A stretch of DNA of 64,000 nucleotides from Sipunculus nudus (GCA_026874595.1 CM049309.1:73392426-73456425); one strand, 5' to 3'; counted from the stretch's first letter, positions 1 to 12,291 are shown. Notes: a model not told the origin generated them from the letters alone. Numbers and translations are program-made.

Positions 1-399
1 CCAATACAAAAGGCTTTTCAGCTGACTTTTTATAAAAAAGAAATCAGGAATATATGTAAAATTATTACAGATGCATACTGAATGCAAAATTAAAATACAG
101 ATATATATCACTGATGGCAAATTCTTGAATTAAGTTGATTTGGGATACCAATAATTTATAATCAACGTACAGTTGTCTTTATATAGCCACAGAGAGCTGA
201 ATATCCATGACTGTAATATTGCCTGGTATGATGAATAACTAAAATCATAAATCTAAATTTTTAAAAGCTTTAAAAAAACTTTCTTGTCAATATTAACCAA
301 ATATAACCTGAAATCTAAATGTCTAGTGGCATGATGTAATAGATGCTTATAAACTGGTGCCAGGCTAGATGTAACAGCATCACACAGCTAACATATATG
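1..399. other. AT-rich non-coding DNA, nothing recognised
   Basis: I see no exon-like open frame, splice pair or clear repeat here. The right end passes into the dispersed repeat that follows. Confidence 0.5.
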
Positions 400-1436
400 G
401 TAAAATGACTCAATTCAATCTCCATAATTCAGCCAAAAATCATTCATGTGGAACCATTAATGACAATTATCATAAGAATTATTGTAGGGATTATTCTTGT
501 AAAATATTTAACAAACTGGCCTCAGTGGCATCAGTCGAAAAACGTTTCGCAAGTTTATAACTCATATAGGAAGATACAGCAAACTGGCTAAGTTCAGCTT
601 CCTGTAACTCAGCCAAAAAGCACTAAACCAAAACCATTTGAACAAACTTGAATTATCAACATCTGAGGATAATTTATGTGTGAGATTTAAGAATTTGGCC
701 CAGTGGTTTTTGAGAAGAAGATCTTTGTAGCCACTGAGCTAAAATGGGCTGTTATGGCGTATGACTAAATTCAGCTTCCCATAACTTAGCCAAAAGTCAC
801 TGAAAAGAGACCATTTGAACAAACTTCACAAAGCACTACCCTAGGATCATTTCTGTGCGATATTAAACAAGAAGTCTTTTGTAGCCCTCAGTGTGATACA
901 GGCACTAATGACCCCGTACAAAAAAAGGCAGATGCAGGTGGCGCCACCAATACCTCAATTTCAGATATGACCTATGTGACCAATATTGGCATAAAATTTG
1001 GTGATGTTAGCTCCAGGCGTTTCTGAGATTTAAATTTTTATATGCTTTTTTGCAAAGTTAACAAAGTTCAACTTCCTGTAACTCGGCAAAAAATCTCCAA
1101 ACTGGAACCATTCGAACAAACTTGAGAAAGGTTGTTCTAGGGATCATTTCTGTGAAATATTGGACAATTTGGCTGGACAGTTTCGGAGAAGAAGATTTTT
1201 TAAGTTTTTTTAGCTTTTTCCCTATAAAATCTAAGAAATTGCAGTTAGAAAAAAAAAAAAACAAAATCCGATATAGTTTTTTGGATGACTGATTATTTGC
1301 GAAAAAATTGGTGATGCTAGCTCCTGCCGTTTTTGAGATAGCTATGGTTAACAGACAGATGACAGACGATGGACAACGCACGACACACGACGGACAACGA
1401 CGCACCATCGCATAAGCTCACAGGTTCGCTAAAAAT
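400..1436 (-). repeat. Dispersed molluscan-type repeat with ~180-300 bp internal units
   Basis: On the plus strand a phrase of the type 'ttcagcttcctgtaactcagccaaaa' recurs near 413, 592, 770 and 1065. Each copy is followed by similar text ('accatttgaacaaactt', 'aggatcatttctgtg'), so the body is a degenerate tandem repeat. The right end (about 1340-1436) has GACAGACGATGGACAAC-rich DNA and then 'cataagctcacaggttcgctaaaa'. Read on the minus strand this is a head 'ttttagcgaacctgtgagcttatgcgatggtgc'-like motif, also found at 26184. The minus-strand open frame at 1058-1408 lies inside the repeat and is not a gene. The class of mobile element is unknown; no transposase is visible. Confidence 0.6.
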
Positions 1437-3477
1437 ATGTATTCTATCAGAAAGATCACTGTACCAGGTTTACAATAATGTATACATACTAAGGGGTCTA
1501 ATATGAATATAAACCACTTTTGGCTTGAATTTAGACATAGGGGTTTTAAACAGTAACAATACCTTAACTAAATTTTGTTTGAACATATAATACAAGACAT
1601 CAAGCCAAGAGGGGTGTTATACTAAAGCCACATACTAATACAACAGGTTTCCAGTGTGTACAGGCAAATCTAGTTTGCATGAGGCCAAGTTTTACTAGGT
1701 ACCATTTGACCAAATTCTTACAATAAAATATCACTTTAGCAGCACAGTCAACTGGATTAACAGTCAAGTGCAGGCAGCAAACTCATGTTTTAAATTTTAA
1801 ACCAATTTATTTTTTTTTGTAAAGTGAACTACAGTGTGGACACAAAGCATATTACTTCCAGAATACAGTGAACCTGTTTAGGATAAACTGATTTAAATGT
1901 GGACCAAGAGAGGGAACAGCCTTAAAGAAAGTTTGAAATAGTGAGGTGCCACTATGTGTGATTGTGTATATCCTGTGTAGGTTTATAACACCTGATGTGG
2001 CTAAATAATATCTTATATGTGGTACTGCCAGATATGGTATACTACACAAGAAGAGACGGCCACTAAATCAGCCTTTGTCACATTTTCTTCAAAAATATTA
2101 TATTTCTTATTAGTGGTCAGAACTGGTTGTAAAATCATGTGCAATGATTGAAAGAAAAAATGAACAATGATCAATTATAAATCAATTATTTTTTGTAACT
2201 GTTGCAGTACTGTGAAATATGCTTAATAGAATTTTACCTAAATTATTGACCGAGAATATTGTCTCCCTTGTACATCACTCTGAAAGTTTATGGTTACGGC
2301 CAAGCTGTTAACACTAAATGTTAGCTTCACAAGATTCGGCTTTTATGCTATTCACTACTTTGAGTAGGCCACATAAGGATTCAGGACAAGCTTCTGTGTG
2401 TGTGAATAAGGCCTGTGAAGTATGAGGGGACTTATAATCGATTAAATAATCATTTCTTACACCATCGATTCAATTCACAAATCAATTATTATTTTGGAAG
2501 TAAATTTCAGACTCCTTTTAAATGAATGCAAACATTTTTACAACATTGGCTGTAGATAATTTGAGCAAGTAAAGGAGTGATGTATTTTTATCGCCCCCAT
2601 ATTTTTTTTATACCAGTGGAATGGTCTTACAGGCAAGCATTTAAAGTAGACCTAAGACATATAAATGAAAAATATGCCTTGACAGTGCAGCCTGCTTCAT
2701 CAACACAGGCCTTCCAGGTGGTCATGAAAAAAAATTAATAACTGAAACGAATTTATTTACAGATTAAAAATTGATTACAAAAGAATCGAGGGGTTGCCCT
2801 TCAATGCATCATTATTTATATGAAAAAAAAAATTAATTATTGAAACAAATGTTTTTAGGGATTAAGAATTAATGACAACTAAATCAAAGACTAAGGCCCA
2901 CACAAGTTTGCAGAGAAAGCATTACTGTGATCACACAGTATATAATAACAACAAATATTCCCATGTTAGCACAGTCTAAAAACACACTGCACACCGAAAT
3001 CCATCTATTCTACCTGACACAAGGACCACTGCATGACCACTTAGTTATGACCAATTCTGGTGACTGATTGGGTAGGTTCTGATTAATTGAGGCCACAAGA
3101 GTGCACCTCTCCTAAAATAGAGAAGCTTATTTAGAGCTTGTTATTTTACTGCAGAATTAATCATTAGCCTTTTTTTCTTAACTAATGCAGTACTTGAGTA
3201 GTGTTACAGATCTTACAATATTTCCTTAAACAACTGTCACCATAACAACTGAGTCAGCTGTTTTGCATGGGCCACTGGATTTGCAGAAACTGACAATAAT
3301 TTTTTTAATACATAATCATCTGAAAACTATATCCTTCCAGTTAACTGACAATTATTATCATTTTCTGTCCTTCATTATCTGACAACCTTATATCACAGTA
3401 ACGCATATTAACATTTGTTGTACATAATATTTGTTCCTGCAAATGATTTCAATCTGACAAATGGGCATTATAAAGAT
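1437..3477. other. AT-rich intergenic DNA without supported genes
   Basis: There are short open frames only, none with convincing splice sites, motifs or composition. No clear repeat boundary is visible. Confidence 0.4.
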
Positions 3478-6400
3478 AAAACAAGGGACCCATGGGTCAC
3501 GGCGCTCAGCTGATCGTGATTGGACTATAAATGTTTCTCCACTGTGATACCATATCGAGTCGATAAAGCTTATGAATATCATGTACATGTTGGGCTATTA
3601 TAAAGGAATGTAATGTAATATGTGAGTAAATGATAAATGAAATTACCTGACTGATGGATTAATAGAGTCAAATAAAGTGGTTTAATTTTTATTTATTTAG
3701 GAGGGGTTGAAAATTGTGATATATTTGAGCAAATTTGAATGCACTGACAGCAGTAATAAGCAGTAGTAGAATGATGATAAGGCTATTTGTTGAAGGATCT
3801 AAAGTGTATGGTAGTCTGCAAGCGTTCACTTTGACAGATATGATGTTATGATTAACTATGCTGATGAAGTGATTTATGAATATGTGACTGTATGACACAA
3901 TATCTCTTTAGTCTTGACAAGGTACATTCTTGTGATGCCCACTATGTCTACATATTACACAATATTGACATAATTTCTGGCATGTACATAGGTACCTATG
4001 GACGAATAGTTATACAAAATATTAAAGTATGAATATATCTGATTCATCTTGTTCTTGCTTACTGAGGCTGACTTTGGGATGGGGTTCGGAGAAGGGAAAA
4101 GTGAGGAGAGTACGAAGGTGGATGTAGAAATATTCTATTGTAATGTTTTTCATTTATATAAGAATATAAAAAGCTAAGAGGAAAGGGGCCCTCCTACTTG
4201 GTTATAGTAAAGTTCTAAATATATGATTGCAAATATATACTCTGACAAGACTGTCATGAAGAAAAACAGTAAAAGTTTTGAGATACTGTGCATACGAAAA
4301 TTTACAGATGGACAGGCAAGTGGACAGAATGGACTAATACCTTTATTTCACTTTCAAGAGAATAATGCATTTAAGTTTATATATAATCCTATTTTTTTAA
4401 GCAGATCCACTTTTTCCATTAAGAAGTTTTTATCTGAATCATTTTTTTTATTTACAGGTTTATAAATTTTTAATTAAAAAACCTGAAAATATAAGTTAAA
4501 ATATTAGAATTGTTGCAAAAGTTGCAATCATTATATATACAGAGTAAAAAACATTGGGTCATATTATGCATACACATATATTTCATTATTTTTAAATCAT
4601 AAATGTTTAAACTGATTTTAAAAGAAAATAATGCCACAACATGGCATCTACAAGAATATTCCTTGAATCACTATTAAAAAGTTTTGCACATTGGAGTTTT
4701 CAGGACATGCTTAATTTTATTCACCAAAATAAAATAAAAGTAAATTTGATAAAATAAAACATCTTTTCAAATAAAGTATACACACTGTTGGTTGAAAGAG
4801 GGACAAACAATATCATTGTGCTAATTACTATCCCAGTTTTAATTAATTACTGGAATTATTATAGTCAATTTCACACCTGGTGAAGTTTTTACTCTTCTGA
4901 AGTAAGGAATTACTTATCTCATGAACATCCACACTTTCACAGCAATACACCACTTTGTGGACACAATTAAACGTTCACTTTAATCATTGTAACCCTGGTA
5001 GTTCAATACAAAATCCAAAATGTAGCATGTCCAAGAATAAAATAAAAGAAAAACTATAACATTTATCTAGTTTATGCACCAGCTGGGGGGGGGGATCAGT
5101 GCAGGGCAGAGGGGAAGCCTGCTAGTAGTGGCCAAGCTGGGCCAAGGTAAGCTGCCTGGGGTGGGTTACATAATGCAAGTGAAGGCTGTACTACTGGGTG
5201 GGCTAGATGTAAACAACACTTGACATGGTGTATGAAAATATGAATAAAAGCTATTCATTCCAATCAATTTCTTTTGAAAGTTCAGATTTTAAAAGATTAA
5301 ATCCTTATGCATATATGCTGGGAAAATTAAATCAACAGTGCCAAAGTTGGGACAAAATTTAAGGTATTGATTTTTATTTATGCTAATAACTTGAAAAATT
5401 TGCAAAATTCAGATCTAATTTTGGGTAAACAATTGAATCTTGATTAAATAAAGTTATATTCCTGAATAAAAGTCTCTAGGTTCAGCAATTCTCATGTTAG
5501 GTGAGTAAATATATTTCCTGATTTTTAAAAAATTACATTATGTTTTTGCCCATAACTTCAAAATAATACCCAATACTGACCTAATTTTTGGTATGTTCAT
5601 AGAAAATGTATAAAAGAATGTGAATACTAAATATGATCAAAACAGATCAGTGGTTTTGATATTAGGCAGCCTTGAAGTGTAACAATGGCTTTTTTTAATG
5701 GAAAACGGAGTTTTTTTCCTTAATATCTCGAAGGAACAAAGTCCTAATGACCCAATTTTCAGTATGGTAGGAGATTTTGGGGACATCTAAAATTATGTCA
5801 ACAGCCTGGGGAGCATAGAGATGTGCACTGAATGACCTACAGTCATCAAAGTGGACTGCTTGACAATGTAAGGGAATACAACAAGAGCCTCCTAAAAAAT
5901 TCAATAACTAGCCTAATTTTGCAGCTTTTATTTTCAAATTTCAGATTTTAACAGATTAAATCCTTATGTATACATGGTGTGAAAATTAAATCCACAGTAC
6001 TTACAGGAAAAAAAGTGCCATGGCCAAAGTTGGGCAAAATTTAAGGTACCAATTTTATATTTTTGCCAATATTTAAAAAAATTTAACAAATTTTGATCTA
6101 ATTTTTGGTGTACAATTAAATTTTGATTAATTAAAGTTGTATTACTGGAAATAAGTCCCTAACTTTAACACTTTTGGTCTGAAGTGACCAAATATCTTCC
6201 TGATTTTTTTACAAAGTCCATTATGTTTGGGCCCATAACTTTTTTAAATTATATAATACTGACTTAATATCGGGCATGTACATAGGAACTATATAGAGGA
6301 ATATTTATGGTAAATATGAAGAAAACCAGATGAGTGGTTTTGATATTAGGCAGTCCTGAAGTGTGAAAATAGATTTCTAATAAAAAATTGAGGTTTTTCC

Positions 6401-6624
6401 TTAATATCTCAAAGGAACGAAGTCCTATTGACCCAATTTTTGGCATGGTAGGAGATTATGGGGACATCTAACTGTATGCCGAAATTTGGATTCATAGGTC
6501 CAACGATGTCGAAACGTGCCAGTCTTACAGACGGACAGACAGACAGACGGACGGCAAGACAGACGGACGACGGACAATGGACCATGACTATAGCTCAGAT
6601 GACTTATAGTCAGCTGAGCTAAAA
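3478..6624 (-). repeat. Old full-length reverse copy of the hairpin-headed long element
   Basis: The left end 'aaacaagggacccatgggtc' is the reverse complement of the 3' end of the copies at 26368, 49947 and 52837. The right end carries GACGGACAATGGACCATGAC and then the hairpin 'agctcagatgacttatagtcagctgagct', the reverse complement of their 5' head. Inside, the block around 'gattttggggacatctaa' and 'gatattaggcagccttgaagtg' occurs twice (about 5640-5790 and 6330-6475), matching the two-monomer structure of the young copies. The middle (about 5090-5170, 'gccaaggtaagctgcctgg') aligns loosely with 'aatccaggcagcttatggccagcc' of the young copies. Divergence is much greater than among the forward copies, so this is an older insertion. 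Open frames inside are incidental. Confidence 0.7.
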
Positions 6625-7084
6625 ACCTATGCATGTAGGTTTAACATACTACGAATAATACAATGAATGAGGCACGATACAAAAATTAAGATGCACAGTT
6701 TGAAATAACAGGGGCATACTACCTCTTGCAGTAACAAGTTATTGCACTCTTTATGAATTATACATCAAGTAGGTACTAAATGCTCTGTATTCTTACCTTC
6801 AAATAACAATGAAGGCAAAATAAGCATACACCTCAAGTTGAAACTGAATGTTAAAACAATGAAAGACACATCATCATATGAAAGAGCGACTAGTATTATC
6901 ATACACATAATATACATAAAATAATAAGATATGGAAGTCAAGCCCAGACCAGGCTGAAACAACAAATTATTTTATGCTACTGGTAGCACTCAGTCTAATA
7001 CTTTAATCTTATTATATATACATATTACGTTACTGAGTAAAGCAACTGATTAAATAGGAACCAATAGGTCTCAAAGCTCAGCTG
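6625..7084. other. AT-rich spacer between repeats
   Basis: Nothing recognisable. Short minus-strand open frames show no supporting signal. Confidence 0.4.
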
Positions 7085-8130
7085 AATTTGTCTATAAAGA
7101 TATTTTTATAAGCTTTTTAAATAAATATGGGTCCTGTGACCTTCACCCTTGACTGTGTGACTTAAAATATGAGAATTTACAATCCTTGAACTTACACCAT
7201 TTTGATTTTTAGAACAATCTTTTACAAAAAGTGGGTTCAGTGACCTTGACCTCCAACCGGGTAACCACAAAATCTACAGATTTCTTCCACTTTGGGCAGG
7301 TAAACCTTATGTGAAAGATGGAAGGCTAAGGATAAAAAGTTTGATTTACGATGCATCCACAATCTTTTTCAAGATGTGGGTCCTGTGATCTTCACCTTTG
7401 TCTTCCACACACTGAAATAAAAATGGCTCTTACTTTAACAGTGGGTCATTAATAAATCAAGTTTGAAGCCAATCTTTCTATAGTCCATGAACTTTTTTGT
7501 CAATCGAGGGCTCTGTGAACTTGACCTTGATCCTGTGACCCCAAAATCAAAACCAATCTGCCCCTTTTGGCAGGTGAACACTATCTTGAAGATGGAAGGT
7601 TTCTGATGAAGAGTTTAGCTTAAAATGCATCCAAAATCTTTTTGAAGAAATGGGTCCTGTTACCTTGACCTTGGAAGCTCATGACTCCAAAATTAATAGG
7701 GTTCTTACTTAAGTGGTGGACCAAATATGATTCAAGTTTGAAAACATATATGTCAAACAACACTGGAATTATCCTGGGGATACTAATCTGTGGATAGATC
7801 GCCCCTGTGACCTTGACCTTTGACACCAAATTCAATTATTAATTTTGACCCCTCTTGGTAAGTCAGCTATGTGCAAGATGGAAGGTTTGGGATGAAAAGT
7901 TTGGCTAAGAATGCTTCCAAAATCTTTTTAAATAAGTGGGTCCTGTGACCTTGACCTCATCATTAGGGTTCTTGACTTTTGGTCAGCCAAACATAAGTTA
8001 AGTTTGAAATCCATATGTCAATCCAAACTGGAGTAATCATCGGAAAACAAAATGGTGGATGGACAAGCACACGGAGAGATGAACAGACAGACAGACAAGG
8101 TGTTTACTATAGGGCATCCGCTTTCAATCA
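7085..8130 (+). repeat. Degenerate ~140 bp tandem repeat with TGACCTTGACCT words
   Basis: The phrase 'gggtcctgtgaccttgacct' or a close variant occurs at about 7131, 7235, 7380, 7510, 7652, 7802 and 7940, so units are roughly 104-148 bp apart. Between them are other shared phrases ('aaaatctttttgaagaa', 'gatggaaggttt', 'aagtttgaaa.ccatatgtcaa'). The block ends at about 8055-8125 with 'gatgaacagacagacagacaag' and 'tatagggcatccgctttc', a terminal motif I associate with abundant bivalve repeats. The word TGACCTTGACCT contains TCAAGGTCA on the minus strand, the extended half-site bound by NR5A and ERR type nuclear receptors. Whether it is bound is unknown. Confidence 0.65.
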
Positions 8131-8379
8131 ATAATCATACAAGGTTTCAGGACACTAGATAAAACCACAGTTGAGAAACTGACATGACTGCTGCCATTTT
8201 ATGGTCTGAATCATAGAAAAAAAAATGTAAAAATTAGAAAAAAATGCAGAGGGTGCACCAGTTTTCAGGAACTTACAAAACTAGTCATGGTCAATATTCA
8301 AGGAAGACTGATGAAAATCCATATCAAGATACTGGAGGTTTTGTATCAAATTTTTAATTATTGTAGAGGGTACTTACAA

Positions 8380-8588
8380 GCCCCATAGCTCAGAGGATTT
8401 AGGTCACAGTTACCTAATATCAGGTTTCCAAGGAGATTTTTGATTGACTTTCATAGATATTCACTTAGAGGCTTCTAGGGTCAGTGGTTTTGATCTGTGC
8501 CCTGATAACAAACACACGGCAGAAGAATCGACGAATTGACGAGTGATTGCTATAACTCCGATGACTTTCAGTCAGCTAAGCTAAAAAA
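8380..8588 (-). repeat. Diverged head fragment of the hairpin-headed element family
   Basis: The right edge reads 'tataactccgatgactttcagtcagctaagctaaaa', a mutated version of the hairpin head of the copies at 26368 and 49947 on the opposite strand. Upstream, 'gtcagtggttttgatctg' resembles the internal 'cagtggttttgatattagg' of the family. The rest is too diverged to align by eye. Confidence 0.45.
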
Positions 8589-11299
8589 TGCTTTAAGTTT
8601 ATATTTTAACCTGCAACAAAATACACATACCTCTTGAAGGTTTGGCAATCAAACAGCCCTATCCAAAGAAGCACACCTAATGGAATTCTGTACAGAATTA
8701 AATTGCAAACCAAAAGAAAAAAAAATAAACTTTTCCTTTTCATATCTTGATTGAATATAAAGTTCATTACTAACATGAAACAAGAAAACATTAAAGAAAC
8801 TAATTTCAAGGATAGAGAATGGCAACTTCAAGCAAGTATATGTACAGCAACATGACAAAAGAATATTTTTTGTACACCTGCCCTACCAACAAACCTCAGA
8901 AAAATAACAAAATAATCTTAAAAGAGTATGTAAGGGGCAGATTTTGAGTGGTCCAAGGGGTGTGTGTCTCCCCTCCCCCCACACCTTTGACCAAAAAGAA
9001 CCCTAGGAAAAAGAACATTACATGCTTAACAATGAAAGACATCATTTTCCCTACTTCTGCATGTGTTAATTCTGTAAAACATTTACTGGTACTCCTGACA
9101 CACTTGATCACCTGGCTCAAGCTGTTGAAACCCCAGCTATTCTAAAATCCTCTACCCATCCCTGTTGGTAGCCTTGAGGACTTCTTGAGCTGGCAGTACA
9201 AGGCAGTAAAAGAAGAATTGGCAATTATACAATTGATAAGGCAATCATATATATTAATATTACAAATGATCATGAAATATAATTTCTTGGATGAAATATC
9301 TGATTATTCACATGTAACAAATTAAATGAAAGCAGTACAGTGCATTATGTGTAATATGGAACTGGCCAGAAGAGGTCTTATTTATAAGACAGGTATGTTA
9401 TAACTACATCAATTGTTTCAATAGACAGGTTCCACTGTAGAAACAACTTTTTATGTAACTAGTACAGGTTGTTTCATATTCATCAAAGGGGATAGCTGTA
9501 AATGAAACAGCTACCGGTAAATCAGGTTTGATTTTCAGCCATTTAGCTTAACATACTTGAGTTAAAAGTGCAGTATAGGTGACCTGCTGCAAACCCAGGC
9601 ATTACTCATACTTAATTTTTCTTTTGAATCAAGTTTGATGTTGTCATATCTTTATGTGAACCTTATAAAAATTTGTGCATGTTGATGGAATCATCAAGTA
9701 AGCTCCATGTGGGATCAAGAAAATAAGAAAAATAAGGACAGCCCATCAGTATGTTAGTCACTTTTAGGCAGGTCACCTGTACTGCTCTTTTACCTATACT
9801 GGTACACTATAGATCTAATTCACAGGCTGCCTGCGCTGATATCTTCAGCCTTGAGATCATCAAGTTTTGAATGATATATGAAACCAAAAAAAAAACATGA
9901 GGTTAAACCTAAAACATATCATGGATAACTCAGGTGATTTAAAGTATGGCCCTCTTTCCTGTCCACACAGCCTGAAATGGCAGATACAAGGCATGTGCTG
10001 TACTTTACCCATAATATATACTGTACTGTAGCCTATGGCACAAGTGTTATACCAATGTGATAATCTAAAAATTATTTTACAAACAGTAATCTGCCCACCA
10101 ATAGATGCAGAAGCAGTACAGATACAGACATTTTAAAGTTAAGAGGCAAAAATGGGATTATTCACAGGTAAACTGGTAAAGCTTACTTCAATGTAGAATC
10201 CCTGTGGAGAAAACCACCAGGTATTGGTATATTACATAAAGTTATTTTCTGCAATATATAATAGGTTACTGAAGATAGAAACTGACTTAGCTCAAGTCAG
10301 TCAGGAATATCGTGCACTCTTGTGTACTGTAGGTCCTTCCAAACATCCCCATAGTGTCAATTATCTAAACTCATTCCTTGCCCTTAAATAAATTTCTCGG
10401 CTTGAAGCCTGAGGTACTCTTTGTTTCACTAGTTAGATTGAGACGTGGCATAATTATGGGCATTTTACATATTGTACCTTAAATATTCATTTACAATACA
10501 TTAAACATTATTTGATAGTTTAATTAAGATCTTAGGTGGGACAGCACAAATGTTGTTTGAAAAGATTTTTTTATCATTCTTCAAATGTACCAAAATGTAT
10601 AACAAACTTATCAATGTCAGTTATATAAAAAATAAAGTGTTCATACCCCTAGGTGCTTGCAAATATTACCAATAGAACTTTTTTATTATATGTTGAAAGG
10701 AAATAAGAAGTTAACTTTTGCAAATAAAAAATGTAATTATCTTAATGGTCTTAAATACACTCAGCTGAAAAAAAATATTGATATAAATTAATAGGGTGGG
10801 GTAATATTCATTCAGAACCCCATTTTAATATCCGTCTTCTCAACTGAATCGAACTGATGCAACCTGATTTTGTGCATGAAATAAAATATTAACACCATGG
10901 CCCAATTAAAGAACAGGTGCAACTCAAAATTAGTTGAAGAAACTCAGGATTGGTATATGAAGACCTTTTTAATATACCAAGCCAGAGACAACTGATGATT
11001 AGAATATATATATATATATATATATAAATATATACAATATAATGACGAAGGAAGTCAAGAAGCAGATAAAAATAAGCAGCAACATTAAGAAATAAGCAGG
11101 AAAGGTCACTCAGTAATTGTTACTGCAGGTATCACACATTTTCTATAATTATATCATAATCATATTATATCAGTGTCAGGTATTTCAGTTATAATAAATC
11201 TGCATTTCAAATTGTGACCTTATTTTTGTCATGATATGACATATAATCATCAACATCATAGCATAAGAGGCCCTTTATTATAATCAACATCATAACATT
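8589..11299. other. AT-rich DNA, presumed intron or 3' flank of the minus-strand gene
   Basis: I find no second exon of the minus-strand thioredoxin-fold gene in this interval, although its first exon ends in a splice donor at 11519. A C-rich stretch at about 8955-8985 looks like an eroded MITE end. A (TA)n tract lies at 11003-11035. Confidence 0.35.
11003..11035. repeat. (TA)n microsatellite
   Basis: An uninterrupted run of alternating A and T, then 'aaatatataca'. A simple repeat with no further signal. Confidence 0.9.
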
Positions 11300-11493
11300 G
11301 AAGCCGATCCAGGGGAGGTGTCCATCCCCCCCCCCTTCAGCCATTGCAACCTTTCTTTTTAAAAGGGGTTCAGGCCAATTTTTGTTGTCTGGAACCCCTC
11401 CCCCTTTCTGGACTTGGGGACCTTTTTTCTGGTTTTGTCATTAGTCCTCCTGGGTTGGACCCCTCCTTTTCCTAAATCCTGGATCCGCCCCTA
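11300..11493. mobile_element. Short MITE ending in GATCCAGG/CCTGGATC, possibly hAT-like
   Basis: The left end 'gaagccgatccagg' faces the right end 'cctggatccgcccc' in inverted orientation. The body is C- and T-rich, with no coding potential. The host sequence ATAACAT stands on both sides ('catcataacattg' left, 'ctataacataac' right), as expected of a 7-8 bp target-site duplication. Elements ending in 'GCGGATCCAGG' are widespread in invertebrate genomes. The hAT assignment rests only on target-site length. It sits about 25 bp from the splice donor of the minus-strand exon. Confidence 0.5.
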
Positions 11494-11519
11494 TAACATA
11501 ACAGGCCCTGTATTATTAC

Positions 11520-11852
11520 CAGCTTGTCCAACAGTTTCAGCTCAGCTTGCTGGTCAACCATCCCAAGCCACACAAGCCCTCTGGTGGAGGCAGCCATACT
11601 CTTCCAGCTCTTCATCATCTCACCCTTGTGAAAAAGCACAATCCAGGGCTCAGGCGTGTCAAACACATTTTCAGTAAAGTTCTCAGCTGTCAGGGGGAGG
11701 AAATCTCGAAACTGCTCATTAGCTGACAGGGTTGGGGTTTGGGGGTGTTTGGCTGGTGCTTCATCGAGTGCACAGACCACATGGTCATGGGCGTGGTCCA
11801 TCAGGCCTGCCACAGCAGACAAGTAAATAAGCACAGTTCTAGAAAATGGCAT
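11520..11852 (-). CDS. First coding exon of a secretory thioredoxin-fold protein (partial)
   Basis: This minus-strand exon encodes 111 codons from ATG at 11852 (A at -3) to a splice donor (G|GTAATA, GT at 11519-11518), ending exactly in phase 0. Residues about 5-18 (RTVLIYLSAVAGLM) are hydrophobic and could be a signal peptide. From about residue 53 the text reads LTAENFTENVF...EPWIVLFHKGEMMKSW, then GLVWLGMVDQQAELKLLDKL. This is the usual beta-alpha-beta start of a thioredoxin domain of the protein disulfide isomerase type. The position where such enzymes have CXXC is occupied by HKGEMMKSW, so this domain cannot do thiol-disulfide exchange in the ordinary way and may act in substrate binding. 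The rest of the domain must lie in later exons that I could not find. The frame continues past the donor for 16 codons to a stop, into intron and MITE sequence. I cannot name the gene; a DNAJC16- or TXNDC-like protein is one guess. It lies head-to-head with the candidate exon at 12248. Confidence 0.65.
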
Positions 11853-12247
11853 TTTAATATATACAGAAAAGCCGGGGCTTTGGACTTATTTCTACGCTTC
11901 TAGCAGCTGCACTTCAGCGAGGCTGGATCTGTGTTGATCGTTTTTTATGTGTCCTCCTTGTGAACCCACCACTCATGCCAAGCGTGTATGTGTATACATC
12001 CGGGTCTCCCACGTGTTTCCATGTAATCTCGACTCCCGTGAAATCGTGCTTTTATCGTTTTTATCCGTCAAAACACTTTAAAAGTTCTCCATTAAATTAC
12101 ATTTTAATAATGTTATTTTTTACTATAAGTGTAGTTTAAAAAAGCTTCAGGGCTATGACCAGAATTATGAAAATACCATGTGACCCATTGCCGCCATTTT
12201 GTAGATAGATGAGTGCAATTGTTTGTTCCGTGAAGTCAATATCTTCC
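11853..12247. promoter_or_regulatory. Putative bidirectional promoter
   Basis: About 395 bp separate the start codon of the minus-strand exon (11852) from a plus-strand candidate start codon (12248). The stretch is richer in CpG than nearly all of the window (for example 'gtgaaatcgtgcttttatcgtttttatccgtc'), as in animal CpG-type promoters. I see no convincing TATA box for either direction. A YY1-like site lies at 12190-12201. The transcription start sites are not known. Confidence 0.5.
12190..12201 (-). promoter_or_regulatory. YY1-like motif
   Basis: The plus strand reads GCCGCCATTTTG, the reverse complement of CAAAATGGCGGC. This matches the well-known core of the YY1 site (AARATGGCGGC), which in animals often lies just downstream of the start site of TATA-less promoters. 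It is 47 bp upstream of the candidate ATG at 12248, suitable for a 5' leader of the plus-strand gene. Confidence 0.5.
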
Positions 12248-12291
12248 ATGGCAGGTCGATTCAGCAACGGAGTGCTTAGCGAAATGGAGGG
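12248..12291 (+). CDS. Candidate first coding exon of a long plus-strand gene
   Basis: ATG at 12248 opens MAGRFSNGVLSEME plus two bases (GG), then a splice donor (GG|GTAGGA). The exon lies just downstream of the CpG-rich promoter and YY1-like site. It ends in phase 2, which is the only phase that keeps the candidate exon at 45759-45786 open when it is joined through 34978-35010. The context TTCCATGG has G at +4 but lacks a purine at -3. The conceptual join gives 35 codons over three exons with no stop. I recognise no known protein in it. A minus-strand open frame over the same DNA (12236-12499) is a shadow. The alternative is that this is an untranslated leader with a chance ATG. Confidence 0.4.
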
